From DATAUD01 sp036501665 (GTDB taxonomy: Bacteria > Verrucomicrobiota > Verrucomicrobiia > Limisphaerales > Palsa-1400): a stretch of 64,000 nt of DNA. The position numbers and the translations under genes were made by a program. Positions 40,642 to 49,382 of this stretch are shown piece by piece. The notes under the pieces are model-generated. The model did no database searches and was not told where the DNA came from. It saw only the letters and a program-made list of their open reading frames with translations. The stretch is taken from positions 1-64,000 of the forward strand of contig DASXZW010000015.1 of NCBI GenBank assembly GCA_036501665.1. The letters are read 5' to 3'. Each line of letters begins with the position of its first letter. Position 1 is the first letter of the stretch.

Positions 40642-43275
40642 ATGAGAAAACTTCGCGGCTGGATGATGAGGTTTGCCGGTTTATTCAACCGGGGCAGGAA
40701 AGACCGAGAACTGCAAGAGGAGCTGGAAACTCACATCCAGATGCATACTGAAGACAACCTCCGATCCGGGATGACGCCAGAAGATGCGCGCCGTCAGGCG
40801 ATGATTCAGATGGGAGGGATAGAGTCCACAAAGCAAGCCTGCCGAGAGCAACGTGGCCTTCCATTGCTGGAAACGCTGTGGCAGGACTTGCAATTTGCGG
40901 CACGGATGCTGCGCAAAAATCCCGGTTTCACCACTGTGGCGGTGCTCACGCTCGCGCTCGGGATTGGGGTTAACACGGCCATTTTCAGCATGACTGTTTC
41001 GACACTGTGGCGGCCTCTCCCATTGCCTGAATCGGATCGGTTGGTCGAGATTGGGGAGACTGATCAGGCGTATCGTTATGATCTGGGCACCTCGGGTGGC
41101 GAATTTCTCGATTGGAAAGAGAACTGCCGCAGTTTTAGTGAACTGGCCGCCATTTGGTATGAGAATCTAAACCTCGACACCTCGGCGGACGCGGAGCAAT
41201 TGAACGGCGCGCGTGTCACGGAGAATTTCTTTCGAACCCTCGATGTTCCTCCTCGCGTCGGTCGGTATTTCAGCGCTGCTGACATTGAGGCCGGTCGGGA
41301 TAACCTGGCCGTGATCAGCGATCAATTTTACAGAAGGCACTTTGGCGGCAAGAGCGACGTCGTGGGCGAAACTTTGCGCTTGAACGGGGAGACGTATGAG
41401 ATCATCGGAGTTGCCGCCCCAGAAGTTCGATCCTTCTCTGGAGGCACCAGCGTGTGGCTGCCTCTGGTATTCACGCAACGGACGCGTGACGCCCGAGGCT
41501 ACCGTACGATTGCGCGTTTGAAACGAGATGTCAGCCCCGGGCAAGCGCGCAGTGAAATGGCGGTTGTCGCTGCCCGAATAGGCGCGGACTTCCCGAGCAT
41601 CCATTCCCATCTGGTAATTGACTTACGGCAGTTGAGCGAGCGTTTTGGGGAATCCCTCACCCTCTTTCATGCCCTCCTCGCTATCGTCGGAATCGTGCTG
41701 ATTATCGCCTGTGCAAACCTGGCGGGCCTTTTGTCCGTGCGCTCGGTCTATCGGCGACAGGAGATTGGCGTGCGGGGCGCATTGGGCGCCACCCGTCTGC
41801 GAATTGTGAGACAGTTGGTCGTGGAAAGCCTCGTCTTGTCGTGTCTCGGAGGCGTCATGGGTGTCTTGTTCGCCGTATGGGGTTTCGATTTGATTTTAGG
41901 GTTGATGCCCTCCGATCTGGCGACGATTCTGGCGGGAATAAGCGAACTGGGTTTGGACTGGAGAGTGATCGGTTTCGCCTGTGCGCTGTCGCTGGGCTCC
42001 GGAATTTTATTCGGACTGGTTCCGGCCATTGAAACCAGCCGACACACTCTTGCCTCGACGCTCCAGAGTGGTCGCAATGCCGGAGGCGGACATCAATCGA
42101 AGCGGTTGAGCGAGATATTCCTATGTACCCAGGTAGCCGTCTGTTTTGCCTGCGCATCCGTGCTTGGAACGATCCTGCTTAGCGTGAGCAGATTCCTGGA
42201 CGCGAATCCTGGTTTCGACCCAAAGAATCTATTAACCCTCAAACTGACGTTGGCCGGACCAGAGTTCGCCGTTGAGCGACAACGCATCGCTTTCGTTGAA
42301 CAACTTGATGAACAGATCAAGGCTCTTCCATCGGTCCAATCCGTCGCCTCAGCTGACATTCTGCCCTTTGCAGGGATGCGCACCGCTCAAATCGGTGTTG
42401 AAGGAGAAGCTTCCCGCGGGAGACGAGACTCGCGTCCTTTGGTCGCCAGCGTTAACCCAGAGTATTTTGCAACCATGAAGGAACTCTTGGTGCGCGGAAG
42501 GGTGTTTACCCGCCAGGACGATAGTCGGGGGCTTCCTGTCGCGCTCCTCAATGAAAACTTGGCTGGAGATTTATTTGGAACAAAAGGAAACGCAATTGGC
42601 CGCCGCATTCTTCTGCGAGGCCAGGCGAGGGCTTATGAAGTCATCGGCATCGTTGGTAACGTTCATCACGAGATGCTCGTTCCTGGCAAAGCCCAAACGC
42701 CAAAGCTTTATTTGAGCCAGCTTCAGGATTGTCCGTCGGAGGTATCCATCGTGATCCGAACCCAAGCAAAAACGACCGGCATGCTGGCAGCAGTCCGCAA
42801 AGCGGTTTCAGAAGTGAACCGGCACGTTGCGATCTTCGACATTAAAATGATGAGTGAGCGAATCGCCGACGATCAGCAAATGACCCGCTTTGGCGCCGGG
42901 TGTTTGATTCTCTTCGCATCGCTCGCATTGGTCATAACTGTGATTGGAGTTCACGGGACTACAGGGCACGCGATCGCTCAAAGAAGCCGCGAGTTTGGCG
43001 TGCGGCTGGCTTTGGGTTCCACCGCGATGCAACTTGTCATGCTGGTCACCCGTCAAGGAATGAAAACAATAACTGCGGGACTAGTGCTCGGCCTCCTTGT
43101 TAGCGCTGGGTTGCACGCGATTCTGACGTCAACCACGGATGGTCTTGCACCTCCGACTTTGGGAGTGTTTAGCGCCATCTCCGCTGCAGTGATTGGCTCA
43201 CTATTAGTCGCCTGCTTAATCACCGCTCTCCGTGTAAGGACGACCAACCCAATTGACGTCTTGCGTCATGAATAA
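40642..43275 (+). CDS. ADOP-type ABC permease 3 (divergent)
   Basis: An 877-residue permease with a type 1 prefix ('EELETHIQMHTEDNLRSGM') nearly identical in layout to permeases 1 and 2, but with a much more divergent body. The central FtsX signature is 'IIACANLAGLLSVRSVYRRQ', where 'NVANLLLAR' is usual; a membrane helix has unusual cysteines ('IFLCTQVAVCFACASVLG'); and the C-terminal tail is 'RTTNPIDVLRHE' in place of 'ARRAxxxDPMxALR'. The last three helices remain (for example 'ALVITVIGVHGTTGHAIA'). The conserved prefix on a divergent body suggests that the prefix is exchanged or selected separately. It ends array 1 and converges on the FKBP gene. Confidence 0.88.
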   Translation: MRKLRGWMMRFAGLFNRGRKDRELQEELETHIQMHTEDNLRSGMTPEDARRQAMIQMGGIESTKQACREQRGLPLLETLWQDLQFAARMLRKNPGFTTVAVLTLALGIGVNTAIFSMTVSTLWRPLPLPESDRLVEIGETDQAYRYDLGTSGGEFLDWKENCRSFSELAAIWYENLNLDTSADAEQLNGARVTENFFRTLDVPPRVGRYFSAADIEAGRDNLAVISDQFYRRHFGGKSDVVGETLRLNGETYEIIGVAAPEVRSFSGGTSVWLPLVFTQRTRDARGYRTIARLKRDVSPGQARSEMAVVAARIGADFPSIHSHLVIDLRQLSERFGESLTLFHALLAIVGIVLIIACANLAGLLSVRSVYRRQEIGVRGALGATRLRIVRQLVVESLVLSCLGGVMGVLFAVWGFDLILGLMPSDLATILAGISELGLDWRVIGFACALSLGSGILFGLVPAIETSRHTLASTLQSGRNAGGGHQSKRLSEIFLCTQVAVCFACASVLGTILLSVSRFLDANPGFDPKNLLTLKLTLAGPEFAVERQRIAFVEQLDEQIKALPSVQSVASADILPFAGMRTAQIGVEGEASRGRRDSRPLVASVNPEYFATMKELLVRGRVFTRQDDSRGLPVALLNENLAGDLFGTKGNAIGRRILLRGQARAYEVIGIVGNVHHEMLVPGKAQTPKLYLSQLQDCPSEVSIVIRTQAKTTGMLAAVRKAVSEVNRHVAIFDIKMMSERIADDQQMTRFGAGCLILFASLALVITVIGVHGTTGHAIAQRSREFGVRLALGSTAMQLVMLVTRQGMKTITAGLVLGLLVSAGLHAILTSTTDGLAPPTLGVFSAISAAVIGSLLVACLITALRVRTTNPIDVLRHE

Positions 43276-43323
43276 TTCACGAGATTATGCACTCCCACCA
43301 TTCCAACTGGCGAGTCGGGCTAT

Positions 43324-43641
43324 TCAACTTATCGAGAGCAATTCCACTTCAAAGATGAGTGTTGCATTGGGCGGGATTGCGCCGGGGTAGCCGGATGCGC
43401 CGTAGGCCAGGTCTGGCGGGATGGTGAGTTTGGCTTTGTCGCCGACGCGCATGGTAGCGACGCCCTGGTCCCAGCCCTGGATCACTTGTCCTTCGCCGAG
43501 GACGAAAGCGAAAGGTTCGTCGCGGTCCACGGAGCTATCGAACTTTGCTCCGCTTGTCAGCCAGCCGGTGTAATGGACGGTGACGGTATCTCCTTTTTTA
43601 GGCGTGACGCCGTTTCCCTGGGTTATTTTTTCAATTTTCAT
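43324..43641 (-). CDS. FKBP-type peptidyl-prolyl cis-trans isomerase
   Basis: The 105-residue protein is a single FKBP domain without signal peptide, so it probably acts in the cytoplasm as a prolyl isomerase and folding helper. The full signature is present: 'VTVHYTGWLTSGAKFDSSVD', 'FAFVLGEGQVIQGWDQGVA' and 'LTIPPDLAYGASGYPGAIPP', including the aromatic active-site residues. The length equals that of human FKBP12-type proteins. It sits 38 bp downstream of a large secreted hydrolase gene on the same strand and may be expressed with it; it is convergent with permease 3. Confidence 0.95.
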   Translation of the reverse strand: MKIEKITQGNGVTPKKGDTVTVHYTGWLTSGAKFDSSVDRDEPFAFVLGEGQVIQGWDQGVATMRVGDKAKLTIPPDLAYGASGYPGAIPPNATLIFEVELLSIS

Positions 43642-43679
43642 AATTATTTATGCGATGCGAATTGGGTTGTTTCGATGGT

Positions 43680-45704
43680 TTACTGTGATTCTGCCAGCTT
43701 CCACGCTTCGTCAAAGAAACCGGCGCTTGCAATGCCGCCCGGGGCGCGTGCGGAGACGGGGACGTTGATATCGACAATCGCCCAATCGGGCAGTTTAGGG
43801 GATTGGCGGGCGTTGTTGAGGTAATCGAATTCGCGGAAGGTGAATCCGCTGTTGACGACAATGTAATGCTTGGGGTTTAGAGGATTTGGATAGATCAACA
43901 CAGGAACATACTGTGTCGCCGGATAGTTTTTCTCTGGCGTCTGGATTCCTTCCTCATCCCAGCGGATGGGTAATTGAGGCGCGATCCTGGCGAGAAGTTT
44001 GTTGCTTTTGGGATCGCCCCAAAGGACGAGGTTGTTTCCGGCGATATCCGCGTCTGAAATATCCGCGTCGTCCTTGACCCGCGCTTCTCCGCGAAATTGG
44101 CGGCGCCAATGATCGATCGCGTGATTCATTTCAGCGGTCGTCCACGTTGCGACTTTTTCGTTCATGGGAGAGCTGGTCGGGCGGACCATGATGAAGGAAT
44201 CCATGAAGGCGTCGTCTATCGGGCCTTGCAAGCCGTGCTGTTTGCGTAACTGAGTGTCATTTGCGGAATCCGCGACGGACCACTGTCCGTCTTGCTTGTG
44301 GAAATGGGCGGTCCAGGAACGGTCTGACATGACCGGGGGACCTTCGAGCTTTTGACCGTCGAGGATGACCGTTGGACGGCGAGTGGTGTCAAGTGGACAG
44401 TAACCCGGCGACATCGAGAAAGTGACGGCGTTCACGTTCGTCGTGATGGCGCGAACGGCGCTTGCGGCTGTGTCGAGTTCCGCATCAACGCGCGCCCGCT
44501 CCCAATGATGTTCAAGGGCGTCGACGGTGATCCATTCCATTTGGTTGTAGCGCAGTGTCCAAGTGGTGAAGCGGACTTTGCGCGGCATCGGGTCGCGGCC
44601 TTTGGCGACGATGCTGTCGATGCGACGGTTGACTTCTTCCTTGGCGACAGGCTCATAGCGATGAGCTGTTTTCGGGCCGATGATGTGGGTCATTGTCATC
44701 CCTTCGTCTGCGAGCGCGATGGCCATCATGTCGGCGGCTTGCTTTTGGCCGTCGATTTCGCCGCTGTAAGCGACGAGAGGGCAGTTGAACATATTCGCGG
44801 CGTAATCCACTGAGTCATAAAGGTGCCAGAGTTTTTGTTCGTATGTATCGGGGCGCGTTGTGCCGGGCGGGTAGAGATGCAAAAAACCGGCGGTTTCGGT
44901 GAATCCCGCACCCGGCGCGGCTGCCGCCCACATTCCGGCGTAGTGTGTTGCGAATTGCCAGCACGAAGCGCCGCCCATCGAAAAACCGCGAACCACGAGA
45001 CGGTTGTCGTCGATGGGGTAACGCTTGCGAACACTTTCCAACGCCTCGAACAAGTCGGTTTCGCCAGCAAAACGGTTGGCGTTGCAGAAGCGACCATAGA
45101 GGTGCAATACAAAAGCGCCGTCGGGGGTGAATTCGCCGCGGTTCTTTTCGCGATCGTTGACAAAGGACAACTCGCTCAATTGCTCGCCTCGACCGTGAAG
45201 CCAGACGTCTAGACGAAATTTGTGCGAGGTTTCGGAACGATAGGTTGGCGGGACCACCAATCCATACGGTTGCACGGAGCCGTCGATTTTAGAAACGTAC
45301 GCGCGGACCACCAGGCCGGTCGCGGAAGTCCACGGCGTTTGGCCGGAACGCAGGGCTTGCGCGCGGGCCATTCCTTCAGTCAACAAGCGGCGTGCTGTTT
45401 CAATTTCGTTGGTGCGATAAAATTCATTGTAACGCAGCGCCCAATCCACAGCTTTGTGATAAATCTGGATGTCCGAGAGCAGATCGAGGACTGCGGGTTT
45501 TCCAGAAGATTCCGCGCGCAGGGAATCAATTTCTTTCCCAAAGTCGGCAACGCCTTTTTCAAGTTCTGCGCGGGTGGATTCGGGAATCGCAATGCCCGGA
45601 GGAGGAATGGGATTGACGCCTTCGAAAGTGTTTTCGGCGGCAATGGCGCCGCAAGTGAGCAAAACCAGACAAATATTGGCCGCGAGGAAAAAGCGTCTGT
45701 GCAT
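43680..45704 (-). CDS. Large secreted S9/esterase-like alpha/beta hydrolase
   Basis: From the ATG at 45704 the product has 674 residues with a signal peptide (about 1-23, ending AIAAE). A helical N-terminal region (about 40-130) precedes an alpha/beta hydrolase domain with the nucleophile elbow GFSMGG ('LVVRGFSMGGASCWQFATHY', near residue 255), the acid candidate in 'LVAYSGEIDGQKQAADMM' and the histidine in 'IIGPKTAHRYEPVA'. The following domain (about 390-670) is beta-rich and ends with 'FTFREFDYLNNARQSPKLPD' and an 'INVPVSARAPGGIASAGFFD' tail. It resembles planctomycete/verrucomicrobial prolyl oligopeptidase-like esterases. The open frame upstream to 45782 is excluded, as it precedes the signal peptide. 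The substrate is unknown. Confidence 0.82.
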   Translation of the reverse strand: MHRRFFLAANICLVLLTCGAIAAENTFEGVNPIPPPGIAIPESTRAELEKGVADFGKEIDSLRAESSGKPAVLDLLSDIQIYHKAVDWALRYNEFYRTNEIETARRLLTEGMARAQALRSGQTPWTSATGLVVRAYVSKIDGSVQPYGLVVPPTYRSETSHKFRLDVWLHGRGEQLSELSFVNDREKNRGEFTPDGAFVLHLYGRFCNANRFAGETDLFEALESVRKRYPIDDNRLVVRGFSMGGASCWQFATHYAGMWAAAAPGAGFTETAGFLHLYPPGTTRPDTYEQKLWHLYDSVDYAANMFNCPLVAYSGEIDGQKQAADMMAIALADEGMTMTHIIGPKTAHRYEPVAKEEVNRRIDSIVAKGRDPMPRKVRFTTWTLRYNQMEWITVDALEHHWERARVDAELDTAASAVRAITTNVNAVTFSMSPGYCPLDTTRRPTVILDGQKLEGPPVMSDRSWTAHFHKQDGQWSVADSANDTQLRKQHGLQGPIDDAFMDSFIMVRPTSSPMNEKVATWTTAEMNHAIDHWRRQFRGEARVKDDADISDADIAGNNLVLWGDPKSNKLLARIAPQLPIRWDEEGIQTPEKNYPATQYVPVLIYPNPLNPKHYIVVNSGFTFREFDYLNNARQSPKLPDWAIVDINVPVSARAPGGIASAGFFDEAWKLAESQ

Positions 45705-45860
45705 CGACTCAGCGTGAAGAACGGGTGATGGTTTGGCAAAGCTAAATTGAGGCGACTCAAGGCGGGAAAATTTGTGAAACAAAACCCTTTATTAACGTGT
45801 CATGTCAATTGGAAGTCCGTGGACAATGAAGATTTCATAGTGGAAAAAATGTTTCTCCCC

Positions 45861-45888
45861 TTGACATCCGATGGGAGGTGTCTATTCT
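45861..45888 (+). promoter_or_regulatory. Promoter with possible PadR operator upstream of PadR-2
   Basis: TTGACA at 45861-45866 and TATTCT at 45883-45888, spaced by 16 bp, form a good sigma-70-type promoter. Between them an imperfect inverted repeat GACATC-N8-GGTGTC (45863-45868 and 45877-45882) fills the spacer, a suitable place for a repressor; autoregulation is inferred. Confidence 0.55.
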
Positions 45889-45918
45889 TCCCTCGATATT
45901 CGATGGAAACATATTTTT

Positions 45919-46245
45919 ATGGAAAAAACTGAACTGCTGCAAGGGACGTTGGACATGTTGATTCTGGGTGTGCTGCGACGCAAGCCGTTGCACGGTTTCG
46001 CCATCGCGGAGCGGATCAAGCAACTTTCAGACGACGCGCTGAAGGTCGGCGAAGGCTCGCTGTATCCGGCGCTTTATAGGTTGCAGGACAAAGGGTGGAT
46101 TGAATCCGAATGGGGACAATCGGAGAACAACCGGCGCGCCAAGTATTACAAACTTACCAAGACAGGGCGCCGCCGCGTGGAAGTGGAATCTGAAAGCTGG
46201 GACAAGATGTGTTTCGCCATCGGTCGCATCATGAAGTCGGCATAA
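45919..46245 (+). CDS. PadR family transcriptional regulator (PadR-2)
   Basis: The 108-residue protein begins 'MEKTELLQGTLDMLILGVLR' and has the full PadR winged helix: 'LHGFAIAERIKQ', 'VGEGSLYPALYRLQDKGWIE' and the wing 'NNRRAKYYKLTKTGRRRV'. 'LLQGTLDMLIL' and 'GEGSLYPAL' are typical of the ADOP-associated PadR subgroup. The start is placed at 45919; the longer frame back to 45871 reads through the promoter. It differs from PadR-1 in most positions outside the fold core, so the two are not recent copies. It heads the second permease array and is divergent to the large hydrolase. Confidence 0.93.
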   Translation: MEKTELLQGTLDMLILGVLRRKPLHGFAIAERIKQLSDDALKVGEGSLYPALYRLQDKGWIESEWGQSENNRRAKYYKLTKTGRRRVEVESESWDKMCFAIGRIMKSA

Positions 46246-46265
46246 ACATCGAGCGACGCTCCATC

Positions 46266-48884
46266 GTGCAACAATATCACAAATTCATTTCAAGCATTCG
46301 CGCCCTATTCGGGAAGCGCAAGCTTGACGCTGAGATGGATGAGGAGATGCGTTCGCATGTTGAGATGCGGACGCAGGCGAACATTAACGCGGGAATGAAT
46401 CCCGACGAAGCGCGATATGCCGCCACGCGCGAATTCGGCTGGAGGGAATCCATCAAAGAGACCTGCCGTGAGCAACGCCGCGGAAACTGGATCGAAAGTT
46501 TGTGGCGAGACCTTCATTTTGCAGCAAGAATGCTGTGCAAGAATCCCGGGTTCACACTTATTTCCGTTCTCACACTCGCGCTCGGACTTGGCGTGAACAC
46601 GTCGATGTTCACCGCGCTTCAAGCGCTCATCTCGCGTCCACTGACTTTTCCAGAGCCGGGAGGTTTGATGCAATTGTTTCAAACCACATCGTCCTCTCGA
46701 CGGGAATCTCATCATTCCGTCCCGAACTTCCTGGATTACAAGACCCAAGACAACGACTTCGAGTTCATCGCGGCCATGAACGACAAATCATTTAATTTGT
46801 CGCAGGCAGGACAGCCGGCCGAGTCGGTGCGAGGCTTGCAAACGACGGCGGATTTTTTCCCTTTGCTTGGAATTCAGCCTGAATTAGGTCGAGTCTTTGT
46901 TGCTGATGAAGACCAAGCAGGAAGGAACAATGTCGTCGTTCTGGATCACGGATTCTGGCTCAGGCGGTTTGCAGGGGACACCAACATCATTGGGCGAGTG
47001 ATTCGATTGGACGGCGAATCGGTGACGGTCGTGGGAGTCATGCCTGCCCGATTCCACGACATTATGTTGATGGGGCCGGTTTCATTGTGGCGGCCCATTA
47101 CATTTACGGATGAACAGCGTGCGAACCGCGGCTTTCAATTTTTAAAATGCATCGCACGCGTTCGTCCCGAGGTATCACGCGTCCAGGCGCAAGCCAGGCT
47201 GGATGCTCTCGCTGCGAGAATGGCGCTCGATCATCCGGATAATTCCGCCGAAGGATTGCGCCTTGTGCCACTGGCGGAGGCGAGCCTTCCTCCGGAAGCA
47301 AGGACGATTGTCTGGTCGGTCATGGGACTTGCCGGTTTCGTGCTGCTCATCGCCTGCGCCAATCTTGCAAATCTCCAATTTGCCAGGACTGCAAGGCGCG
47401 GAGGCGAGTTCGCGATTCGTGGCGCGTTGGGCGCTCCACGCGCGCGGTTGCTTCGGCAATTGCTAACCGAGAGTTTATTGCTGGCACTTTTGGGAGGGTT
47501 GTTGAGTTTGTTGGTGGCGTCATGGAGCAATGCCATGCTGGGCCGGCAATTCGTTTCTGACGGTGAAACCGTGTTGAGCCTTTCGCTGAATTTAAAGATG
47601 ATCGGCTTTGCGCTGGTTGCAACGACCCTCTCCGGCCTGGCTTTCGGACTCGTCCCTGCGTGGCTGGCCTCTCGCACTGAAGTTAATGCCGCACTTAAAC
47701 AAGGCTCACGCGGCACAACGAGTGATCAATCTCAGAATAGGCTCCAACACACGCTCATCATAGCGGAGGTTGCGCTTGCGCTGACGTTGCTGGCAGGCGC
47801 GGGGTTGGTCATTCGTGGACTGCAAGTTTTTGCGAAATTGGATCCGGGCTGGCGAGTGGACGGAATGACGATCGGCTATCTGACCTTGCCGGAAAGCAAA
47901 TATGGCAGCAGCGCCGCGCAGATGGCTTTCGTGGACCGCTTGCAGGAGAGGCTCGCCGTGCTTCCGGGAGTTGAACGCATCGCTGTCGGTTGGACGTTGC
48001 CGCTGCGTCAGTTCAACGTCACAGGCAGTTTCACCATTGACGGACGTCCCGATTCGACGAACGGGCATGCGCCGTCACGATTTGTGAACGGCATTACGCC
48101 CCATTACTTTGAGACTTTGGGGATACGGGTTGTGGCAGGCCGGGATTTCACCACCGCGGACAATGCCAAAGCACCTGCCGTTGTCATCATTAACGAAACA
48201 ATGGCACACGCATTTTGGTCGGAACGTTCGCCAATTGGCCAACGGATTGATGGCGAAGAGATCGTGGGCGTGGTGGGCGATGTCCGGTTCCCGGCGAATC
48301 CTGGCGAACAGCGGACCCCATTTCAGACTTACCGTCCATTTGCCCAGTCTCCCGGCGGCATTTTCACTGTCGCCATTCGAGGAGTTGTTCAGCCGAACAC
48401 CTTGCGCCATGTCGTGACCGAATTGGATCCGGATCAGCCTGTGGGAAGCCCGGGATCCGCGCGAGCCGACATCGGGACTTCTTTGGACAACTGGGACGTT
48501 GGCGGCAAATTGTTGGGAAGCTTTGCGTTCCTGGGGTTGTTCCTTGCGGGGCTGGGAATTTACGGAGTGATTTCGGGTTTTGTCATTCGACGAACCGGTG
48601 AAATTGGCGTGCGAATGGCATTGGGAGCCCAACTGCATGATGTGCTGTGGCTCGTCATTGGGAGAGGCCTGCGATTGTCCCTGATCGGCACAGCGATCGG
48701 GCTAGTCGGGGCATTCGGCCTTGCGCGGCTTCTTGGTTCAGTCCTTCCCGGATTGCCAGGTGGCGATCCATTGGTTGTCACGTTCGTGGGAACGCTGATG
48801 GTGGCCATTACTATTCTTGCTTGCTGGTTCCCAGCGTGGCGCGCTGCCAAGGTCGATCCAATGGTCGCTTTAAGAAACGAATGA
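46266..48884 (+). CDS. ADOP-type ABC permease 4
   Basis: First permease of array 2. The GTG at 46266, 20 bp past the PadR-2 stop, gives 872 residues beginning 'MQQYHKFISSIRALFGKRKL'; another GTG at 46209 would overlap the regulator. The prefix is type 2 ('DAEMDEEMRSHVEMRTQANI', 'REFGWRESIKETCREQRRG'). Helix 1 has 'LALGLGVNTSMFTALQALIS', the central FtsX loop 'LIACANLANLQFARTARRGG', and the C-terminus 'AKVDPMVALRNE'. A short stretch between the fifth helix and the second periplasmic domain ('KQGSRGTTSDQSQNRLQHTL') follows the array pattern. It probably acts with an ATPase encoded elsewhere. Confidence 0.9.
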   Translation: MQQYHKFISSIRALFGKRKLDAEMDEEMRSHVEMRTQANINAGMNPDEARYAATREFGWRESIKETCREQRRGNWIESLWRDLHFAARMLCKNPGFTLISVLTLALGLGVNTSMFTALQALISRPLTFPEPGGLMQLFQTTSSSRRESHHSVPNFLDYKTQDNDFEFIAAMNDKSFNLSQAGQPAESVRGLQTTADFFPLLGIQPELGRVFVADEDQAGRNNVVVLDHGFWLRRFAGDTNIIGRVIRLDGESVTVVGVMPARFHDIMLMGPVSLWRPITFTDEQRANRGFQFLKCIARVRPEVSRVQAQARLDALAARMALDHPDNSAEGLRLVPLAEASLPPEARTIVWSVMGLAGFVLLIACANLANLQFARTARRGGEFAIRGALGAPRARLLRQLLTESLLLALLGGLLSLLVASWSNAMLGRQFVSDGETVLSLSLNLKMIGFALVATTLSGLAFGLVPAWLASRTEVNAALKQGSRGTTSDQSQNRLQHTLIIAEVALALTLLAGAGLVIRGLQVFAKLDPGWRVDGMTIGYLTLPESKYGSSAAQMAFVDRLQERLAVLPGVERIAVGWTLPLRQFNVTGSFTIDGRPDSTNGHAPSRFVNGITPHYFETLGIRVVAGRDFTTADNAKAPAVVIINETMAHAFWSERSPIGQRIDGEEIVGVVGDVRFPANPGEQRTPFQTYRPFAQSPGGIFTVAIRGVVQPNTLRHVVTELDPDQPVGSPGSARADIGTSLDNWDVGGKLLGSFAFLGLFLAGLGIYGVISGFVIRRTGEIGVRMALGAQLHDVLWLVIGRGLRLSLIGTAIGLVGAFGLARLLGSVLPGLPGGDPLVVTFVGTLMVAITILACWFPAWRAAKVDPMVALRNE

Positions 48885-48952
48885 GCGTCAATACCAATAA
48901 CCAGTTTAATATTTCTGAAAGTCTATAGTCAACTACATCAAAATATTCTCGT

Positions 48953-49285
48953 ATGAAAACGTCACCCTGGTTCTTCAGCACTGTCGCGGTTGCGACTCTG
49001 CTCTTTGCCGCGGCTTCCTGCAGTCGGGCTACCCATATTTCGACGCGCGCGGCTGGACACGACATTACGATTGAGATTGAAGGGAATCATTTGCTCGACT
49101 CGCAAACAGATCGAGCGGTGATTGCAAGTCAGTTCGGCAAGATCACGGTTGAAAGCTCGCGTGTTCAACTGGGCGAAGGGCCGTGGACCAAAATCCCAAC
49201 CGATGTTCCCATGCTGGTGGGCATCTCGAAACATAAGCAATGGGTGAAGGCCGGAGGAGTCAGCATTAAGGAAACATCCAGTTGA
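48953..49285 (+). CDS. Small putative lipoprotein inside the permease array
   Basis: The 110-residue product has a lipoprotein-type signal: charged start, hydrophobic core (VAVATLLFAAASC) and a lipobox-like AAASC with Cys at residue 23, so it should be anchored in the envelope. The mature part is beta-rich and acidic ('GHDITIEIEGNHLLDSQTDR', 'GKITVESSRVQLGEGPWTKI'). I do not recognise a family. It is the only non-permease, non-regulator gene within the array, 68 bp after permease 4 and 97 bp before permease 5, with the same direction. A role as accessory or substrate of the permeases is possible but unproven. Confidence 0.7.
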   Translation: MKTSPWFFSTVAVATLLFAAASCSRATHISTRAAGHDITIEIEGNHLLDSQTDRAVIASQFGKITVESSRVQLGEGPWTKIPTDVPMLVGISKHKQWVKAGGVSIKETSS

Positions 49286-49382
49286 ACTGTGAAATCACGA
49301 ACTTTGCCTTGGGTGAGACAAGTAAGCCCGGCGACAGCGTTCGAAAGCAAATAGAGTCCAAAAATCAGGAATTAAAAACACC

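Noticed and set aside
48944..48952. TATTCT immediately before the lipoprotein start as a promoter -10
   Set aside because: It would place the transcription start at or after the start codon, and no -35 element is visible at a suitable distance.
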